Shown: positions 18,977 to 29,497, counted from the first letter of the stretch. The stretch: 51,331 nt of DNA from Clostridia bacterium (GCA_028280575.1 JANQLN010000011.1:1-51331), one strand, 5' to 3'. Notes: a model not told the origin generated them from the letters alone. Made by a program: numbers and translations.

Positions 18977-21301
18977 ATGGCTAAGAAAAATGTTAAAAAA
19001 AAAGCTAAACCGGCGGGCAAAAAAAAGAATAAGGTCAGCTATGAATATATACATGAACTTATAGGTATATCCCTTGCCGCATTTGGGGTTTTACTTGCAA
19101 TCAGCTTTTATTTTCCAAAGAGCTCAGGTGTTTTTGGAACATTCATAAGACATGCTTTTACAGGTATTATGGGAATTACATCTTATTTAATCCCACTTGT
19201 AGTTTTGACATATTCAATTTTCATAATTTTCAAAAACCATACCGGTAAATTTAAAAGGCTTTTTTATCTTTTTATACTGCTGGTTATTATTTCAGCAATG
19301 GTACAAACCGGCTATTACAAGCGTGAATTATATGAAAATCTTTCTGTTTTGAATTGCCTGGTCAGGTTTTTTAACGATGGAAAGGATTTAAATGGGGGAG
19401 GTGTGCTTGGAGGAATCATAAGTATACCGTTTTTATTGCTCTTTCAATCACTTGGAACCATAATAATTCTTGCAACATTAGCAATAATCAATGTTATGCT
19501 GCTGACAGAAATTTCGCTTGTCGGCTCAATTTCAAATTTTTTAGTACGTGTAAGGGACAGCCTTAAAGATATCGGCCGCAAATTTGATGATGGGGAAGAG
19601 ACAATGCCCCAAGAGAAATCCCAATCCGGAAAAAGGGGTACCGATAGAAAAGTAATTGATTTTGAGCTTGAGAAAAAGAGCAGGCAGGAAGATGAAGAAG
19701 AACATGAAAATAATTTTGAATCGGAAGAAGAAGTTGAAATAGAAAGAAAAGAAATCGACTTTAACATATACGGACTGGAAGAAAAAAACGAAATAGATAA
19801 GGATATTACGGATAATAGTAATGCTTCTGCGGAACATGTTGTACATGAAATGTATTACAGGTACCCTCCCATAAAGATTCTTGAAAGTGTCCAGGAGGGA
19901 AATATTGATTCCGGCCTTTTCAGGAAGGAAGCTTATGAGAATGCGAGAAAGCTTGAGGAAACACTTGACAGCTTTGGTGTTTCGGCAAAGGTGATAAATG
20001 TCAGCAGGGGACCTACCGTTACCAGGTATGAACTTCAGCCGAGCTCCGGTGTTAAGGTAAGCAGGATTGTGAATCTTGCAGATGATATTTCGCTTAATAT
20101 GGCATCATCAGGTGTCCGTATTGAAGCTCCCATTCCCGGAAAAGCCGCAGTGGGCATAGAAATACCAAATCGTGAAATTGAAACCGTTTATTTAAAAGAT
20201 GTTGTCAGCTCCAGGGAATTTAAAAAACACCCTTCAAGGCTTGCCTTTGCCCTGGGGAAAAACATAGCCGGAGAGAGCATCGTTGCAGATATTTCTAAAA
20301 TGCCCCACCTTCTTATTGCAGGTGCAACCGGGGCGGGCAAAAGCGTATGTATAAATAGCCTGATTATAAGCCTTTTGTATAAATCCTCACCGGATGAGGT
20401 AAAAATGCTTATGATAGACCCTAAAATGGTGGAGCTCGGTATTTACAACGGCATTCCCCATATGCTGATACCCGTTGTAACTGATCCTAAAAAAGCTGCA
20501 GGCGCGATAAATTGGGCTGTCCAGGAGATGGTCAACCGTTACAAGCTTTTTGCCGAAATGGGAGTAAGGGATATCAGAGGTTACAACAGCATGGTTGCAA
20601 ATCATGATGGGGATGAAATACCGCTTCCGCAAATAGTTATAATAATTGACGAGCTTTCGGACCTTATGATGGTTGCGGCTAAAGAGGTGGAGGATGCCAT
20701 TTGCAGGCTTGCGCAGATGGCCAGGGCAGCCGGAATGCATTTGGTCATTGCTACCCAGAGACCTTCGGTTGACGTAATTACAGGTATAATCAAAGCTAAT
20801 ATACCCTCCAGAATATCATTTGCCGTTACTTCACAAGTAGATTCAAGGACAATTCTTGATATGTCCGGGGCAGAAAAGCTGCTTGGAAGGGGAGATATGC
20901 TGTTCTATCCTGTCGGCAAGGCAAAACCTGTAAGGCTCCAGGGAGCATTTATAACCGAAAATGAAGTTGAACAGGTAGTTGAATTTTTAAAAAAGCACGG
21001 AAATGCGCAATATGATGAGGATATTATAGATGAGCTCGAAAACAGTGCTGCGGGTTCCGGAAAATCTGCTTCGGAAGCAGATGAACTATTGCTGCGTGCC
21101 ATCGAATTGGTAATAGATTGTGGACAGGCATCTGTTTCAATGCTTCAAAGAAAATTCAGGGTAGGTTATGCAAGAGCAGCAAGGATTGTAGATCAAATGG
21201 AAGAAAGAGGTATTGTCGGAAGATTTGAAGGAAGCAAGCCCAGACAGGTTTTAGTAAGTAAACAGCAGTGGCTTGAGATGTCGGCAAATATGGAAATTTG
21301 A
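18977..21301 (+). CDS. DNA translocase FtsK/SpoIIIE
   Basis: A 774-residue membrane-anchored DNA pump that moves chromosomes through the division or sporulation septum. The basic N-terminus (MAKKNVKKKAKPAGKKKNK) leads into about four membrane segments (residues 25-180), then an acidic, charged linker (200-290). The motor follows, with Walker A GATGAGKS (449-456) and Walker B IIIDELSDLM (D558, E559). The C-terminal gamma winged helix (ELVIDCGQASVSMLQRKF) reads oriented DNA motifs. The start ATG 18977 has GGGGGG at about 18965-18970. The next upstream ATG (18947) has no ribosome binding site. Whether it serves division, sporulation or both cannot be told here. Confidence 0.93.
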   Translation: MAKKNVKKKAKPAGKKKNKVSYEYIHELIGISLAAFGVLLAISFYFPKSSGVFGTFIRHAFTGIMGITSYLIPLVVLTYSIFIIFKNHTGKFKRLFYLFILLVIISAMVQTGYYKRELYENLSVLNCLVRFFNDGKDLNGGGVLGGIISIPFLLLFQSLGTIIILATLAIINVMLLTEISLVGSISNFLVRVRDSLKDIGRKFDDGEETMPQEKSQSGKRGTDRKVIDFELEKKSRQEDEEEHENNFESEEEVEIERKEIDFNIYGLEEKNEIDKDITDNSNASAEHVVHEMYYRYPPIKILESVQEGNIDSGLFRKEAYENARKLEETLDSFGVSAKVINVSRGPTVTRYELQPSSGVKVSRIVNLADDISLNMASSGVRIEAPIPGKAAVGIEIPNREIETVYLKDVVSSREFKKHPSRLAFALGKNIAGESIVADISKMPHLLIAGATGAGKSVCINSLIISLLYKSSPDEVKMLMIDPKMVELGIYNGIPHMLIPVVTDPKKAAGAINWAVQEMVNRYKLFAEMGVRDIRGYNSMVANHDGDEIPLPQIVIIIDELSDLMMVAAKEVEDAICRLAQMARAAGMHLVIATQRPSVDVITGIIKANIPSRISFAVTSQVDSRTILDMSGAEKLLGRGDMLFYPVGKAKPVRLQGAFITENEVEQVVEFLKKHGNAQYDEDIIDELENSAAGSGKSASEADELLLRAIELVIDCGQASVSMLQRKFRVGYARAARIVDQMEERGIVGRFEGSKPRQVLVSKQQWLEMSANMEI

Positions 21302-21395
21302 CTTTAAGGACAGCAGCTTAACCAAAAAAAGGCTATTTTCAATATTGTGTTTACAAATATATCTAATTAAATTTTAAAGAGAGAGGTGCTGTAAA

Positions 21396-22268
21396 ATGGC
21401 AGCTAAAGTATTGAGTGGGACTGAGCTTTCCAGACTAAAAAAGGAGAAGTTAAAGCAAGAAGTTGATATATTGAAATCCATGGGAATAACACCGGGGCTG
21501 GCAGTTGTTATTGTCGGACACAATCCCGCGTCAAGATTATATGTTGATTTTAAGAAAAAGGACTGTGCTGAAGTAGGAATAAAGTCTTTTGAGTTTGCCC
21601 TGGACAAAGATATTTCTGAAAAAGAGCTGATTGGCTTGATAAATAGGCTTAATTCAGATGTTAAAGTGAGCGGGATTCTTGTCCAGCTTCCGCTGCCGTC
21701 CCATATTGATGAGGGCAGGATAATTGATGCAATAGATCCCAAAAAAGATGCAGACTGCTTCCATCCCCAAAATGTTGGGAGGCTGATGGCCGGAAAGCCT
21801 GTTTTCAGCCCCTGCACACCTGCCGGTATTGTTGAGCTTTTGAATTATAATAATATAGGTTTTGAAGGAAAGGAATGTGTAATAATAAACAGAAGCAACA
21901 TAGTTGGAAAGCCCCTGGCAATAATGATGCTTGCAAGAAATTGTACGGTGACGATCTGTCATTCAAGAACAAATGATTTAAAGGGTGTGTGTAAAAGAGC
22001 GGATATTTTGATAGCAGCCGTGGGAAGGGCTAAATTTATAAAAGCCGAAGATATTAAAGATGGTGCGGTTGTTGTTGATGTCGGTGTCAACCGGTTGGAA
22101 AACGGAAAGCTTGCAGGTGATGTTGATTTTGAAAACGTATCCAAAGCTGCATCTGCAATAACAAAGGTTACCGGCGGAGTCGGACCTATGACAAGGGCAA
22201 TGCTTTTGCAGAATACCGTAACGGCAGCTAAAAACCTTAAGGATGATATACAGGCAAAAATGCCTTGA
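21396..22268 (+). CDS. folD: Methylenetetrahydrofolate dehydrogenase/cyclohydrolase FolD
   Basis: A 290-residue bifunctional cytoplasmic enzyme interconverting 5,10-methylene-, 5,10-methenyl- and 10-formyl-tetrahydrofolate. The catalytic segment is LYVDFKKKDCAEVG (Tyr and Lys of the YxxxK motif). VSGILVQLPLPSHID and the NADP-loop INRSNIVGKPLAIMML follow, with the C-terminal signature VTGGVGPMTRAMLLQNT. Start ATG 21396 with GAGAGGTGC. It stands between ftsK and rny with about 95 and 145-170 bases on the two sides. Confidence 0.97.
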   Translation: MAAKVLSGTELSRLKKEKLKQEVDILKSMGITPGLAVVIVGHNPASRLYVDFKKKDCAEVGIKSFEFALDKDISEKELIGLINRLNSDVKVSGILVQLPLPSHIDEGRIIDAIDPKKDADCFHPQNVGRLMAGKPVFSPCTPAGIVELLNYNNIGFEGKECVIINRSNIVGKPLAIMMLARNCTVTICHSRTNDLKGVCKRADILIAAVGRAKFIKAEDIKDGAVVVDVGVNRLENGKLAGDVDFENVSKAASAITKVTGGVGPMTRAMLLQNTVTAAKNLKDDIQAKMP

Positions 22269-22326
22269 TTTGGTATGCTCCTTACTTAAAACAGGTACAG
22301 CACAATTTGCTTTATTGTTTTTATTC

Positions 22327-22355
22327 TTGACAGTATTGTTGAAAGAGTTTACAAT
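22327..22355 (+). promoter_or_regulatory. Sigma-A promoter of rny
   Basis: TTGACA (22327-22332), a 17-base spacer and TACAAT (22350-22355). The predicted transcript begins near 22362. Confidence 0.75.
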
Positions 22356-22436
22356 TAAGCTAAGCTTGATATATAGCAAGTTGTAATAGAATTAATTATT
22401 GACCATTGAAAATTGAATACAGAGGAGGTGAGTGCA

Positions 22437-23999
22437 ATTAATGAGTTTGAATTTTTTATTGGTTTGCTAATAGGCCTGGTTATATCAGTAATAGCTTCAT
22501 TTATAACATTCCGACTTGGCTTTAATCATAGAAAAAGTACTGCTGAGAAAGAGATAGGCAGTGCTGAAGAAGAATCTACCAGAATTCTTACAGAAGCTGA
22601 AAAGGTTGCTGAAAGCAAAAAAAGAGAAGCCTTACTGGAGGCGAAAGAGGAAATACACAAAAGCAGGTTGGAGCTCGATAGAGAGATAAAAGAAAGAAGG
22701 ATCGAAATTCAACGGTTGGAAAGGCGGCTGGTTCAAAAGGAAGAATCTCTTGAAAAGAAAGCCAATCAACTTGAAAGAAGAGAGGAAAGCCTTAATAGAA
22801 AGACCAAGGACGTTGAACAACAGCAGGAAAACATTGAACGGCTTCAAGCCAGACAAATGCAGGAGCTTGAAAGAATATCCGGATTGTCTGTTGAAGAAGC
22901 GAAAGAATACCTTCTGAGAAATGTTGAAGATGAAGTTAAACACGAAGTTGCCATACTGATAAAGGAGCTGGAAGAAAGAGCAAAAGAAGAAGCAGACAGG
23001 AAAGCAAGAGAAATTATTTCCTGTGCTATTCAAAAAAGTGCTGCTGATCATGTGTCTGAAACAACTGTTTCGGTTGTATCACTGCCCAATGATGAAATGA
23101 AGGGAAGGATAATAGGCAGAGAAGGTAGAAATATTCGTACACTTGAGACATTAACCGGGATAGACTTGATTATTGATGACACGCCTGAAGCAGTCATACT
23201 TTCAGGATTTGATCCAATAAGAAGGGAAGTTGCAAGAATAACCCTTGAGAAATTAATCCTTGACGGAAGGATTCATCCTGCAAGGATAGAGGAAATGGTT
23301 GAAAAGGCAAAAAAAGAAGTTGAAAACACCATTAGGCAAGAGGGAGACAATGCTACCTTCGAAACTGGGGTACATGGCTTACATCCGGAAGTAATAAAGC
23401 TTTTGGGTAAGCTTAAATATAGAACAAGCTATGGGCAAAATGTTCTTATACATTCAATAGAGGTTTCAAGACTGACGGGCTTAATGGCGGCTGAGCTGGG
23501 TGAAGATGTAACAATTGCAAAGCGTGCAGGATTGCTCCATGATATTGGGAAAGCCGTAGATCATGAAATTGAGGGTTCACATATAAATATTGGAGCAGAT
23601 ATTGCAAAAAAATACCGGGAAAGTGATATAGTGATAAATTCTATTATGTCACATCATGGAGATGTTGAGCCAAAATCGGTAATTGCCGTACTTGTCCAGG
23701 CGGCAGATACTATTTCGGCTGCAAGACCGGGTGCCAGAAGAGAGACGCTGGAATCATATATTAAACGTATTGAAAAGCTGGAAGAAATCGCAAACTCCTT
23801 TGAGGGAGTAGAAAAATCATTTGCAGTTCAAGCAGGCAGGGAAATCAGGATAATTGTAAAGCCTGAGGATGTTAATGATGACGGTATAGTAATAAAGGCA
23901 AGAGAAATAGTTAAGAAAATTGAAGATGAACTCGAATATCCTGGGCAGATAAAGGTTAACGTAATAAGAGAGACAAGAGCGATAGAGTATGCAAAATAG
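22437..23999 (+). CDS. rny: Ribonuclease Y
   Basis: A membrane-anchored endoribonuclease that starts mRNA decay. One N-terminal membrane helix ([18 protein letters not shown]) is followed by a long coiled coil (about 25-170). A KH RNA-binding domain has [15 protein letters not shown] (about residue 224). The HD domain has [12 protein letters not shown] (H368, D369) and SHHGD. The start is unusual. The perfect ribosome binding site AGGAGGTGA (22423-22431) points to ATT at 22437 in frame. The TTG at 22413 lies before this site, GTG 22428 lies within it, and ATG 22441 is out of frame and ends after 9 codons. With ATT the protein has 520 residues and the N-terminal length usual for the family. 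A 17-base-pair terminator follows. Confidence 0.9.
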   Translation: MNEFEFFIGLLIGLVISVIASFITFRLGFNHRKSTAEKEIGSAEEESTRILTEAEKVAESKKREALLEAKEEIHKSRLELDREIKERRIEIQRLERRLVQKEESLEKKANQLERREESLNRKTKDVEQQQENIERLQARQMQELERISGLSVEEAKEYLLRNVEDEVKHEVAILIKELEERAKEEADRKAREIISCAIQKSAADHVSETTVSVVSLPNDEMKGRIIGREGRNIRTLETLTGIDLIIDDTPEAVILSGFDPIRREVARITLEKLILDGRIHPARIEEMVEKAKKEVENTIRQEGDNATFETGVHGLHPEVIKLLGKLKYRTSYGQNVLIHSIEVSRLTGLMAAELGEDVTIAKRAGLLHDIGKAVDHEIEGSHINIGADIAKKYRESDIVINSIMSHHGDVEPKSVIAVLVQAADTISAARPGARRETLESYIKRIEKLEEIANSFEGVEKSFAVQAGREIRIIVKPEDVNDDGIVIKAREIVKKIEDELEYPGQIKVNVIRETRAIEYAK

Positions 24000-24011
24000 C
24001 CAGTGAAAATA

Positions 24012-24049
24012 GACATATAAAAAGCGTGGAAACACGCTTTTTATATGTC
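24012..24049. terminator. Strong hairpin terminator after rny
   Basis: A perfect 17-base-pair stem closes on a GAAA loop: GACATATAAAAAGCGTG pairs with CACGCTTTTTATATGTC. The stem has A and T runs on both sides, so it could terminate in either direction. Confidence 0.88.
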
Positions 24050-24118
24050 ACAGGTTTATTTCTTTAACAATTATTTGTTTTAAAACTGTAATTCATTTTA
24101 TCATTGGAGGAATTAATA

Positions 24119-24907
24119 TTGAAAATTTTATTTGTTGGAGATATTGTTGGAAATCCCGGTAGAAAAGCAGTAAAAAAGCTGGTTCCTGAATTAAGAACAG
24201 AAATGGGAATTGATTTTTGTATAGCAAACGGGGAAAATGCGGCAGGAGGTATAGGTATTACAAATTCTGTTGCGAATGAGCTTTATGCAAATGGTGTAGA
24301 TGTAATTACACTGGGAAATCATACCTGGTCCAAAAAAAGCATTTTGACGTTTATAGATTCTGAAAAAAGATTAATAAGGCCGGCCAATTTCTATAAGGAT
24401 TTACCGGGGAAAGGTTCAACAGTTATTGATTCAACAAAAGCTTCTGTGGGAGTATTGAATCTTCAGGGCAGAACGTATATGGACAATATTGATTGCCCGT
24501 TCAGGACGGCTGCAAAGGAAATAGATTACCTGAAGGATTTTTGTAATATAATAATAGTTGATTTCCATGCCGAGGCAACATCTGAAAAAATAGCTTTTGC
24601 GTGGCATTTTGACGGTAAAGTGGCTTGTATTGTCGGCACGCATACCCATGTTCAAACCGCTGACGAAAGAATTTTGCCGGAAGGAACAGGCTACATAACA
24701 GATGTTGGCATGACAGGTCCTTATGACGGAATAATAGGCGTGGATAAACGTTCCGTCATTAAAAAATTTATTACAAACCTGCCAGAAAGGTTTGAAGTGG
24801 CATCAGGTACGGTGCAGTTTAACGCTGTTTTAATTGATATTGATGTAAAGAATAAAAAAACCACAAATATTACCCGCATAATGAAATTATTAGATTTAAA
24901 ATCATAA
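24119..24907 (+). CDS. ymdB: YmdB-family metallophosphoesterase
   Basis: A 262-residue member of the YmdB/DR1281 family. The Bacillus member hydrolyses 2',3'-cyclic nucleotides and affects biofilm and motility decisions. The dinuclear metal site is complete: D8 (GDIVG), E39 and N40 (ANGENAAGG), N67 and H68 (LGNHTW), H150 (VDFHAE), H175 and H177 (GTHTHVQTADE). The start is TTG 24119 after GGAGG (24106-24110); an upstream TTG at 24104 overlaps that site. rny-ymdB adjacency is conserved in Firmicutes, although a strong terminator separates them here. Confidence 0.93.
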   Translation: MKILFVGDIVGNPGRKAVKKLVPELRTEMGIDFCIANGENAAGGIGITNSVANELYANGVDVITLGNHTWSKKSILTFIDSEKRLIRPANFYKDLPGKGSTVIDSTKASVGVLNLQGRTYMDNIDCPFRTAAKEIDYLKDFCNIIIVDFHAEATSEKIAFAWHFDGKVACIVGTHTHVQTADERILPEGTGYITDVGMTGPYDGIIGVDKRSVIKKFITNLPERFEVASGTVQFNAVLIDIDVKNKKTTNITRIMKLLDLKS

Positions 24908-24933
24908 ATCCATACTTTAATAAAAAATAATGA

Positions 24934-25007
24934 TTTGAGCATTCCCGATGATAACTGTTTCATTATACACATAAATCTTTTCAATGTTAAAAATGGGGAA
25001 ACTCAAA
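24934..25007. repeat. Dispersed promoter-proximal repeat, family A (copy 3)
   Basis: It begins TTTGAGCATTCCC and ends GGGGAAACTCAAA, imperfect inverted ends, with the core ATGATAACTGTTTCAT between. The flanks AAATAATGA (24925-24933) and AAATAATCA (25009-25017) match in 8 of 9 bases, as expected for a target duplication. The -35 box of lspA starts 13 bases after the right end. Confidence 0.75.
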
Positions 25008-25020
25008 AAAATAATCATGC

Positions 25021-25049
25021 TTGCCTTTTTACAATACTGAATGTATAAT
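25021..25049 (+). promoter_or_regulatory. Promoter of lspA-rluD
   Basis: TTGCCT (25021-25026), a 17-base spacer and TATAAT (25044-25049), 42 bases before the lspA start and 13 bases after repeat A. Confidence 0.65.
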
Positions 25050-25090
25050 CATATGGCATACAATTGCAATAATAAGATGAGGTATATGCT

Positions 25091-25549
25091 ATGATATGGA
25101 TACTGGTTTCAATACTTATAGTGATTTTGGACCAATTTTCAAAATATATTGTAATAAATAATTTTGATTTAAATGAAAAAGTGCCTGTTATAAACAATTT
25201 TTTCTATATAACACATCATGTGAATAAAGGAGCGGCATGGGGAATTTTGCAGGGCAGAATATTGTTACTAATTATTGTGAGCTCCATAGCTTCCATTGTA
25301 ATGATTTATATGCTTTTTAAAATTGAGGAAAAAATGTTTCGCCTTCCGATATCTCTTATTTTGGGAGGTGCCCTGGGTAACCTGGTCGACCGTATTCTCA
25401 AAGGCGGAGTTACTGATTTTTTTGATGTTTATATAGGTTCTTACGATTTCCCCGTTTTCAACATTGCGGACTCATTTGTAGTAATTGGCTCAATACTGCT
25501 TGGAGTATATATTCTTTTTATTTATAAGGAAGAGGGTTTTAAATCCTGA
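25091..25549 (+). CDS. lspA: Lipoprotein signal peptidase LspA (signal peptidase II)
   Basis: A 152-residue inner-membrane aspartic protease that cuts prolipoprotein signal peptides before the lipidated Cys. It has four membrane helices. The catalytic pair is D100 (GNLVDRI) and D127 (FNIADS). The conserved NKGAAWGIL corresponds to the usual NxGAAFG motif. Start ATG 25091 after GATGAGG. The stop overlaps the rluD start by one base. The lspA-rluD-pyrR order is the Bacillus order. Confidence 0.96.
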   Translation: MIWILVSILIVILDQFSKYIVINNFDLNEKVPVINNFFYITHHVNKGAAWGILQGRILLLIIVSSIASIVMIYMLFKIEEKMFRLPISLILGGALGNLVDRILKGGVTDFFDVYIGSYDFPVFNIADSFVVIGSILLGVYILFIYKEEGFKS

Positions 25550-26475
25550 TGGAAAGAACATTTAGGGAAAAAATTGAGCTTGTTGGAGGCAAGGATAATG
25601 TAAGGCTTGATCAATGGCTTACGTCTAACCTGACTCAATTTTCCAGGTCATACATAAAAAAGTTAATAGATAAAGGCATGGTTAAAGTTAACGGAATATA
25701 TGGAAAGGCGAATTACAAAATAAAAGAAAATGACAGGATTCAAATTTTTTTGCCTCAAATTGAGAATAATACAATAAAAGCTGAAAAATTGAAGCTTGAT
25801 ATATTGTATGAGGATAACAGCGTACTTGTAATAAATAAGGGAAAGGACATGGTTGTCCACCCTGCGGCAGGAAATTGGACAGGTACTTTGGTCAATGCCG
25901 TTATGTACCACTGCCGGGATAATCTTTCCGATATAAACGGTATCACAAGACCGGGGATTGTACACAGGATAGACAAGGATACAACCGGGGTCCTTGTAAT
26001 AGCTAAAAATAACCGTTCTCACCGCTTTTTGTCTGATTCATTCAAGGAACACAAAATTAAAAGAGTTTATAATGCCATAGTAGATGGCGTGGTAGGTGCA
26101 AATTCAGGTAAAATTGATGCGCCTATAGGAAGACATCCCGTCAACAGGAAAAAAATGGCTGTTACTCCGGGTAAGGGAAGACATGCCATAACCCACTTTA
26201 ATGTTAAAAAAAGATTTACAGGTACTACATTTTTGGAATTACGGCTTGAGACCGGAAGGACTCACCAGATAAGAGTGCATATGTCATATATAGGCCATCC
26301 GGTGCTTGGTGATTATGTATACGGCAAAAAGCATTCAAATAAAAAATATTTTCTTGAAACCCAGCTCCTGCACGCTAGGATTCTTGGCTTTACACATCCT
26401 GAAACGGGCAAATATTTGGAATTTGATTCAGGTCTTCCCGGGTTTTTTGAAAAATTTATGGACAAGCTGGTATAG
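25549..26475 (+). CDS. RluD-family RNA pseudouridine synthase (YlyB type)
   Basis: A 308-residue pseudouridine synthase acting on rRNA or tRNA uridines. An S4 RNA-binding domain (about 17-64) precedes the RluA/RluD catalytic domain, with the hallmark GIVHRIDKDTTGVLV (catalytic D142). The late segment LETGRTHQIRVHM is also a family signature. It is translationally coupled to lspA (the stop/start share an A at 25549). The precise target is not deducible. In Firmicutes the gene between lspA and pyrR is ylyB. Confidence 0.93.
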   Translation: MERTFREKIELVGGKDNVRLDQWLTSNLTQFSRSYIKKLIDKGMVKVNGIYGKANYKIKENDRIQIFLPQIENNTIKAEKLKLDILYEDNSVLVINKGKDMVVHPAAGNWTGTLVNAVMYHCRDNLSDINGITRPGIVHRIDKDTTGVLVIAKNNRSHRFLSDSFKEHKIKRVYNAIVDGVVGANSGKIDAPIGRHPVNRKKMAVTPGKGRHAITHFNVKKRFTGTTFLELRLETGRTHQIRVHMSYIGHPVLGDYVYGKKHSNKKYFLETQLLHARILGFTHPETGKYLEFDSGLPGFFEKFMDKLV

Positions 26476-26534
26476 TTATGATAATATACATATGAAAAAA
26501 TGAATACCTTAATTTGATACTATACCTTTTAATT

Positions 26535-26632
26535 AGTCCTGTGAGGCTGGAAGGGTCGACAATATTTTATTGAAGTCGGATATTTGAATATTTGGCTTTG
26601 CTGTGAGTCTTCCTGTCCGGGAAGATTTTTTT
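26535..26632 (+). promoter_or_regulatory. PyrR-responsive transcription attenuator of the pyr operon
   Basis: The leader carries AGTCCTGTGAGGCT (26535-26548), a full match to the PyrR-binding loop consensus ARUCCNGNGAGGYU. Downstream lies a terminator: TCTTCC pairs with GGAAGA and is followed by seven T (about 26609-26631). GGAAG just after the binding loop can pair with CTTCC of the terminator stem to form an antiterminator. In known cases UMP-bound PyrR holds the loop, prevents antitermination and shuts the operon. Only this one attenuator is seen in the operon. Confidence 0.88.
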
Positions 26633-26676
26633 AATGGCTTTATAAATATTTATGAAAACAGTTTCTGTTTTCATAA

Positions 26677-27228
<552 letters not shown>

Positions 27229-27285
27229 GCTGCAGCGGTTAAAGCTGTATAAAAAGTTCGCTGCACTAAAAAAGGTGGTATTATT

Positions 27286-28224
27286 ATGAAGCTTAAATCA
27301 AAGCATATATTGGGACTTCGGGACATGCCTGTTGAAGATATTAATTATATACTTGATACGGCAAAAACTATGAAGATGGTTTTAAAAAGCCCGAATAAAA
27401 AAACCCCCCATCTTCAGGGGAAATCCATTGTTACACTTTTTTACGAAAACAGTACGAGGACAAGGGTGTCTTTTGAGCTGGCTGCCAAATACATGAGTGC
27501 AAGCTCTGCCAATGTATCTTCGTCGGGCAGCAGCGTTGCAAAGGGTGAAACCCTGATCGACACGGCTGTTACAATTAACATGATGGGAGCCGACATAGTC
27601 ATTCTGAGACACCCCATGGCAGGTTCTTCCCATCTGCTTTCAAAAAATATAAATGCTTCCGTGATTAATGCGGGTGACGGAATGAACGAACATCCTACAC
27701 AAGCACTTTTAGATATGTTTACAATAATTGAGAAAAAGGGATGTGTCAAAGGATTAAAAGTAGCAATTATAGGTGATATACTCCACAGCAGAGTGGCGAG
27801 GAGCAATATTTGGGGCCTTACCAGGCTCGGTGCCGAGGTCAATGTAGCGGGACCTGCAACTTTGCTGCCTAAGGAGCTTTGCAAAACAGGAGTTAAGGTA
27901 TTTAGTACAATACATGAAGCCATACTTGATGTTGATGTTATTATAGCCTTAAGGATACAGACGGAACGGCAAAAAAGCGGTTTGTTTCCTACAATAAGAG
28001 AATACGCAAGATTTTTTTCACTGGATGAAAAAAGGCTGAAGTTTGCTTCAAATGATGTAATGATAATGCATCCGGGGCCTGTAAACCGTGGAATTGAGCT
28101 TAGCAGCTCAGTTATTGATACGAACCAGTCCTTCATAGACCGGCAGGTTGAAAATGGAGTTGCCATAAGAATGGCGTTGCTGTATCTTCTTACCAGGAGG
28201 GAGAAAAATGAAAACACTAATTAA
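27286..28224 (+). CDS. pyrB: Aspartate carbamoyltransferase catalytic chain
   Basis: A 312-residue enzyme condensing carbamoyl phosphate with aspartate, the committed step of pyrimidine synthesis. The carbamoyl-phosphate motif is STRTR (56-60, in FYENSTRTRVSFE). HPTQALLD and the C-terminal HPGPVNRGIEL are further family sites. No pyrI regulatory gene is present, consistent with the unregulated Bacillus-type trimer. Start ATG 27286 after AAAGGTGG. It overlaps pyrC by 17 bases. Confidence 0.97.
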   Translation: MKLKSKHILGLRDMPVEDINYILDTAKTMKMVLKSPNKKTPHLQGKSIVTLFYENSTRTRVSFELAAKYMSASSANVSSSGSSVAKGETLIDTAVTINMMGADIVILRHPMAGSSHLLSKNINASVINAGDGMNEHPTQALLDMFTIIEKKGCVKGLKVAIIGDILHSRVARSNIWGLTRLGAEVNVAGPATLLPKELCKTGVKVFSTIHEAILDVDVIIALRIQTERQKSGLFPTIREYARFFSLDEKRLKFASNDVMIMHPGPVNRGIELSSSVIDTNQSFIDRQVENGVAIRMALLYLLTRREKNENTN

Positions 28225-29497
28225 AAACGGTCATGTGATAGATCCGGGGAATAGTACAAACAGGATATGCGACATTTTGATTCAAGACGGCAGGATACTG
28301 GAAATTGGGGACAGCTTGGAATTAATAAACGGGGATCTGATAAATGCGGAAGGTAAATATGTTTTACCCGGCATGGTAGACGCGCATTGCCATCTCAGGG
28401 ACCCGGGATATGAATACAAGGAAGATATTGAGTCCGGGACTAAAAGTGCGGCATTAGGTGGATTTACATCAATAGCCTGTATGCCCAATACAAATCCTCC
28501 TATTGACAGTGAGTCAACGGTTAATTATGTTCTGGGCAAAGCATGCCAGGAAGGATATGTCAACGTATATCCCATAGGTGCAATTACAAAAGGACTTAAG
28601 GGAGAGGAACTGGCTGAAATCGGCGAGCTTAAATTTGCAGGTGCGGTGGGTATATCGGATGACGGCAATCCGGTATCAAATTCAGGTCTGATGAAAAAAG
28701 CCCTGCAGTATGCAGATATGTTTGATATAACTGTAATTTCTCACAGTGAAGACAAAGACCTTGCAGAGGATGGGGTTATGAATGAAGGCTTCCAATCAAC
28801 AATAATGGGACTAAAAGGTATCCCTTCGGTTGCCGAATCAACAGCAATTGCCAGGGATATCCTTCTGGCTGAATACACAGGTACACCAATACATATAGCC
28901 CATGTAAGCACAAAGGAGTCCGTCCAGATAATAAGGGAGGCTAAACAAAGAGGTGTAAAGGTAACTGCTGAGACATGTCCCCACTATTTCAGCATTACGG
29001 AAAGTGCATGTGAAGGCTTCAATACAAACGCCAAGGTTAATCCTCCATTAAGGGCGGATAAGGATGTAAAAGCCGTAATAGAAGGTTTGAAGGACGGCAC
29101 TATAGATATAATAGCTACGGACCATGCGCCTCATCATATTGATGAAAAAAATATTGAATTTCAGCTTGCGGCAAATGGTATGGTTGGATTTGAAACGGCA
29201 TTTTCATTGGCAGTTACCTATCTTTTGGAACCGGGCCATTTAACCATGATTGATATTGCTGAAAAAATGAGTCTTAATCCTTCGGCCATATTAGGGCTAA
29301 ACAAGGGAAAGCTGGAACCAGGCAAAAATGCAGATATAACTATTGTTGACAAGGATGAGGAATTTATTTTTAATGCATCCTCAGTTAAGTCCAAGGGTAA
29401 AAATTCTCCATTTGACGGGTTTAAATTAAAAGGCAGGATTTACTATACAATAGTAAGCGGAAAGGTTATAGTAAGAGAAAAACTGTTTAACAGGTAA
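28208..29497 (+). CDS. pyrC: Dihydroorotase
   Basis: A 429-residue zinc enzyme that cyclises carbamoyl aspartate to dihydroorotate. Metal motif DAHCHLRDPG (H60, H62). Other metal-site segments are ISHSED, HIAHVSTKES and ATDHAPH. The length and the SDDGNPV segment fit the class I dihydroorotases of Gram-positive bacteria. AGGAGG sits inside the end of pyrB, 7 bases before the ATG at 28208. Confidence 0.97.
   Translation: MKTLIKNGHVIDPGNSTNRICDILIQDGRILEIGDSLELINGDLINAEGKYVLPGMVDAHCHLRDPGYEYKEDIESGTKSAALGGFTSIACMPNTNPPIDSESTVNYVLGKACQEGYVNVYPIGAITKGLKGEELAEIGELKFAGAVGISDDGNPVSNSGLMKKALQYADMFDITVISHSEDKDLAEDGVMNEGFQSTIMGLKGIPSVAESTAIARDILLAEYTGTPIHIAHVSTKESVQIIREAKQRGVKVTAETCPHYFSITESACEGFNTNAKVNPPLRADKDVKAVIEGLKDGTIDIIATDHAPHHIDEKNIEFQLAANGMVGFETAFSLAVTYLLEPGHLTMIDIAEKMSLNPSAILGLNKGKLEPGKNADITIVDKDEEFIFNASSVKSKGKNSPFDGFKLKGRIYYTIVSGKVIVREKLFNR

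Noticed and set aside
22441..22470. ATG 22441 as the RNase Y start
   Set aside because: It is out of frame and ends after nine codons; using it would require a sequencing frameshift for which there is no other sign.
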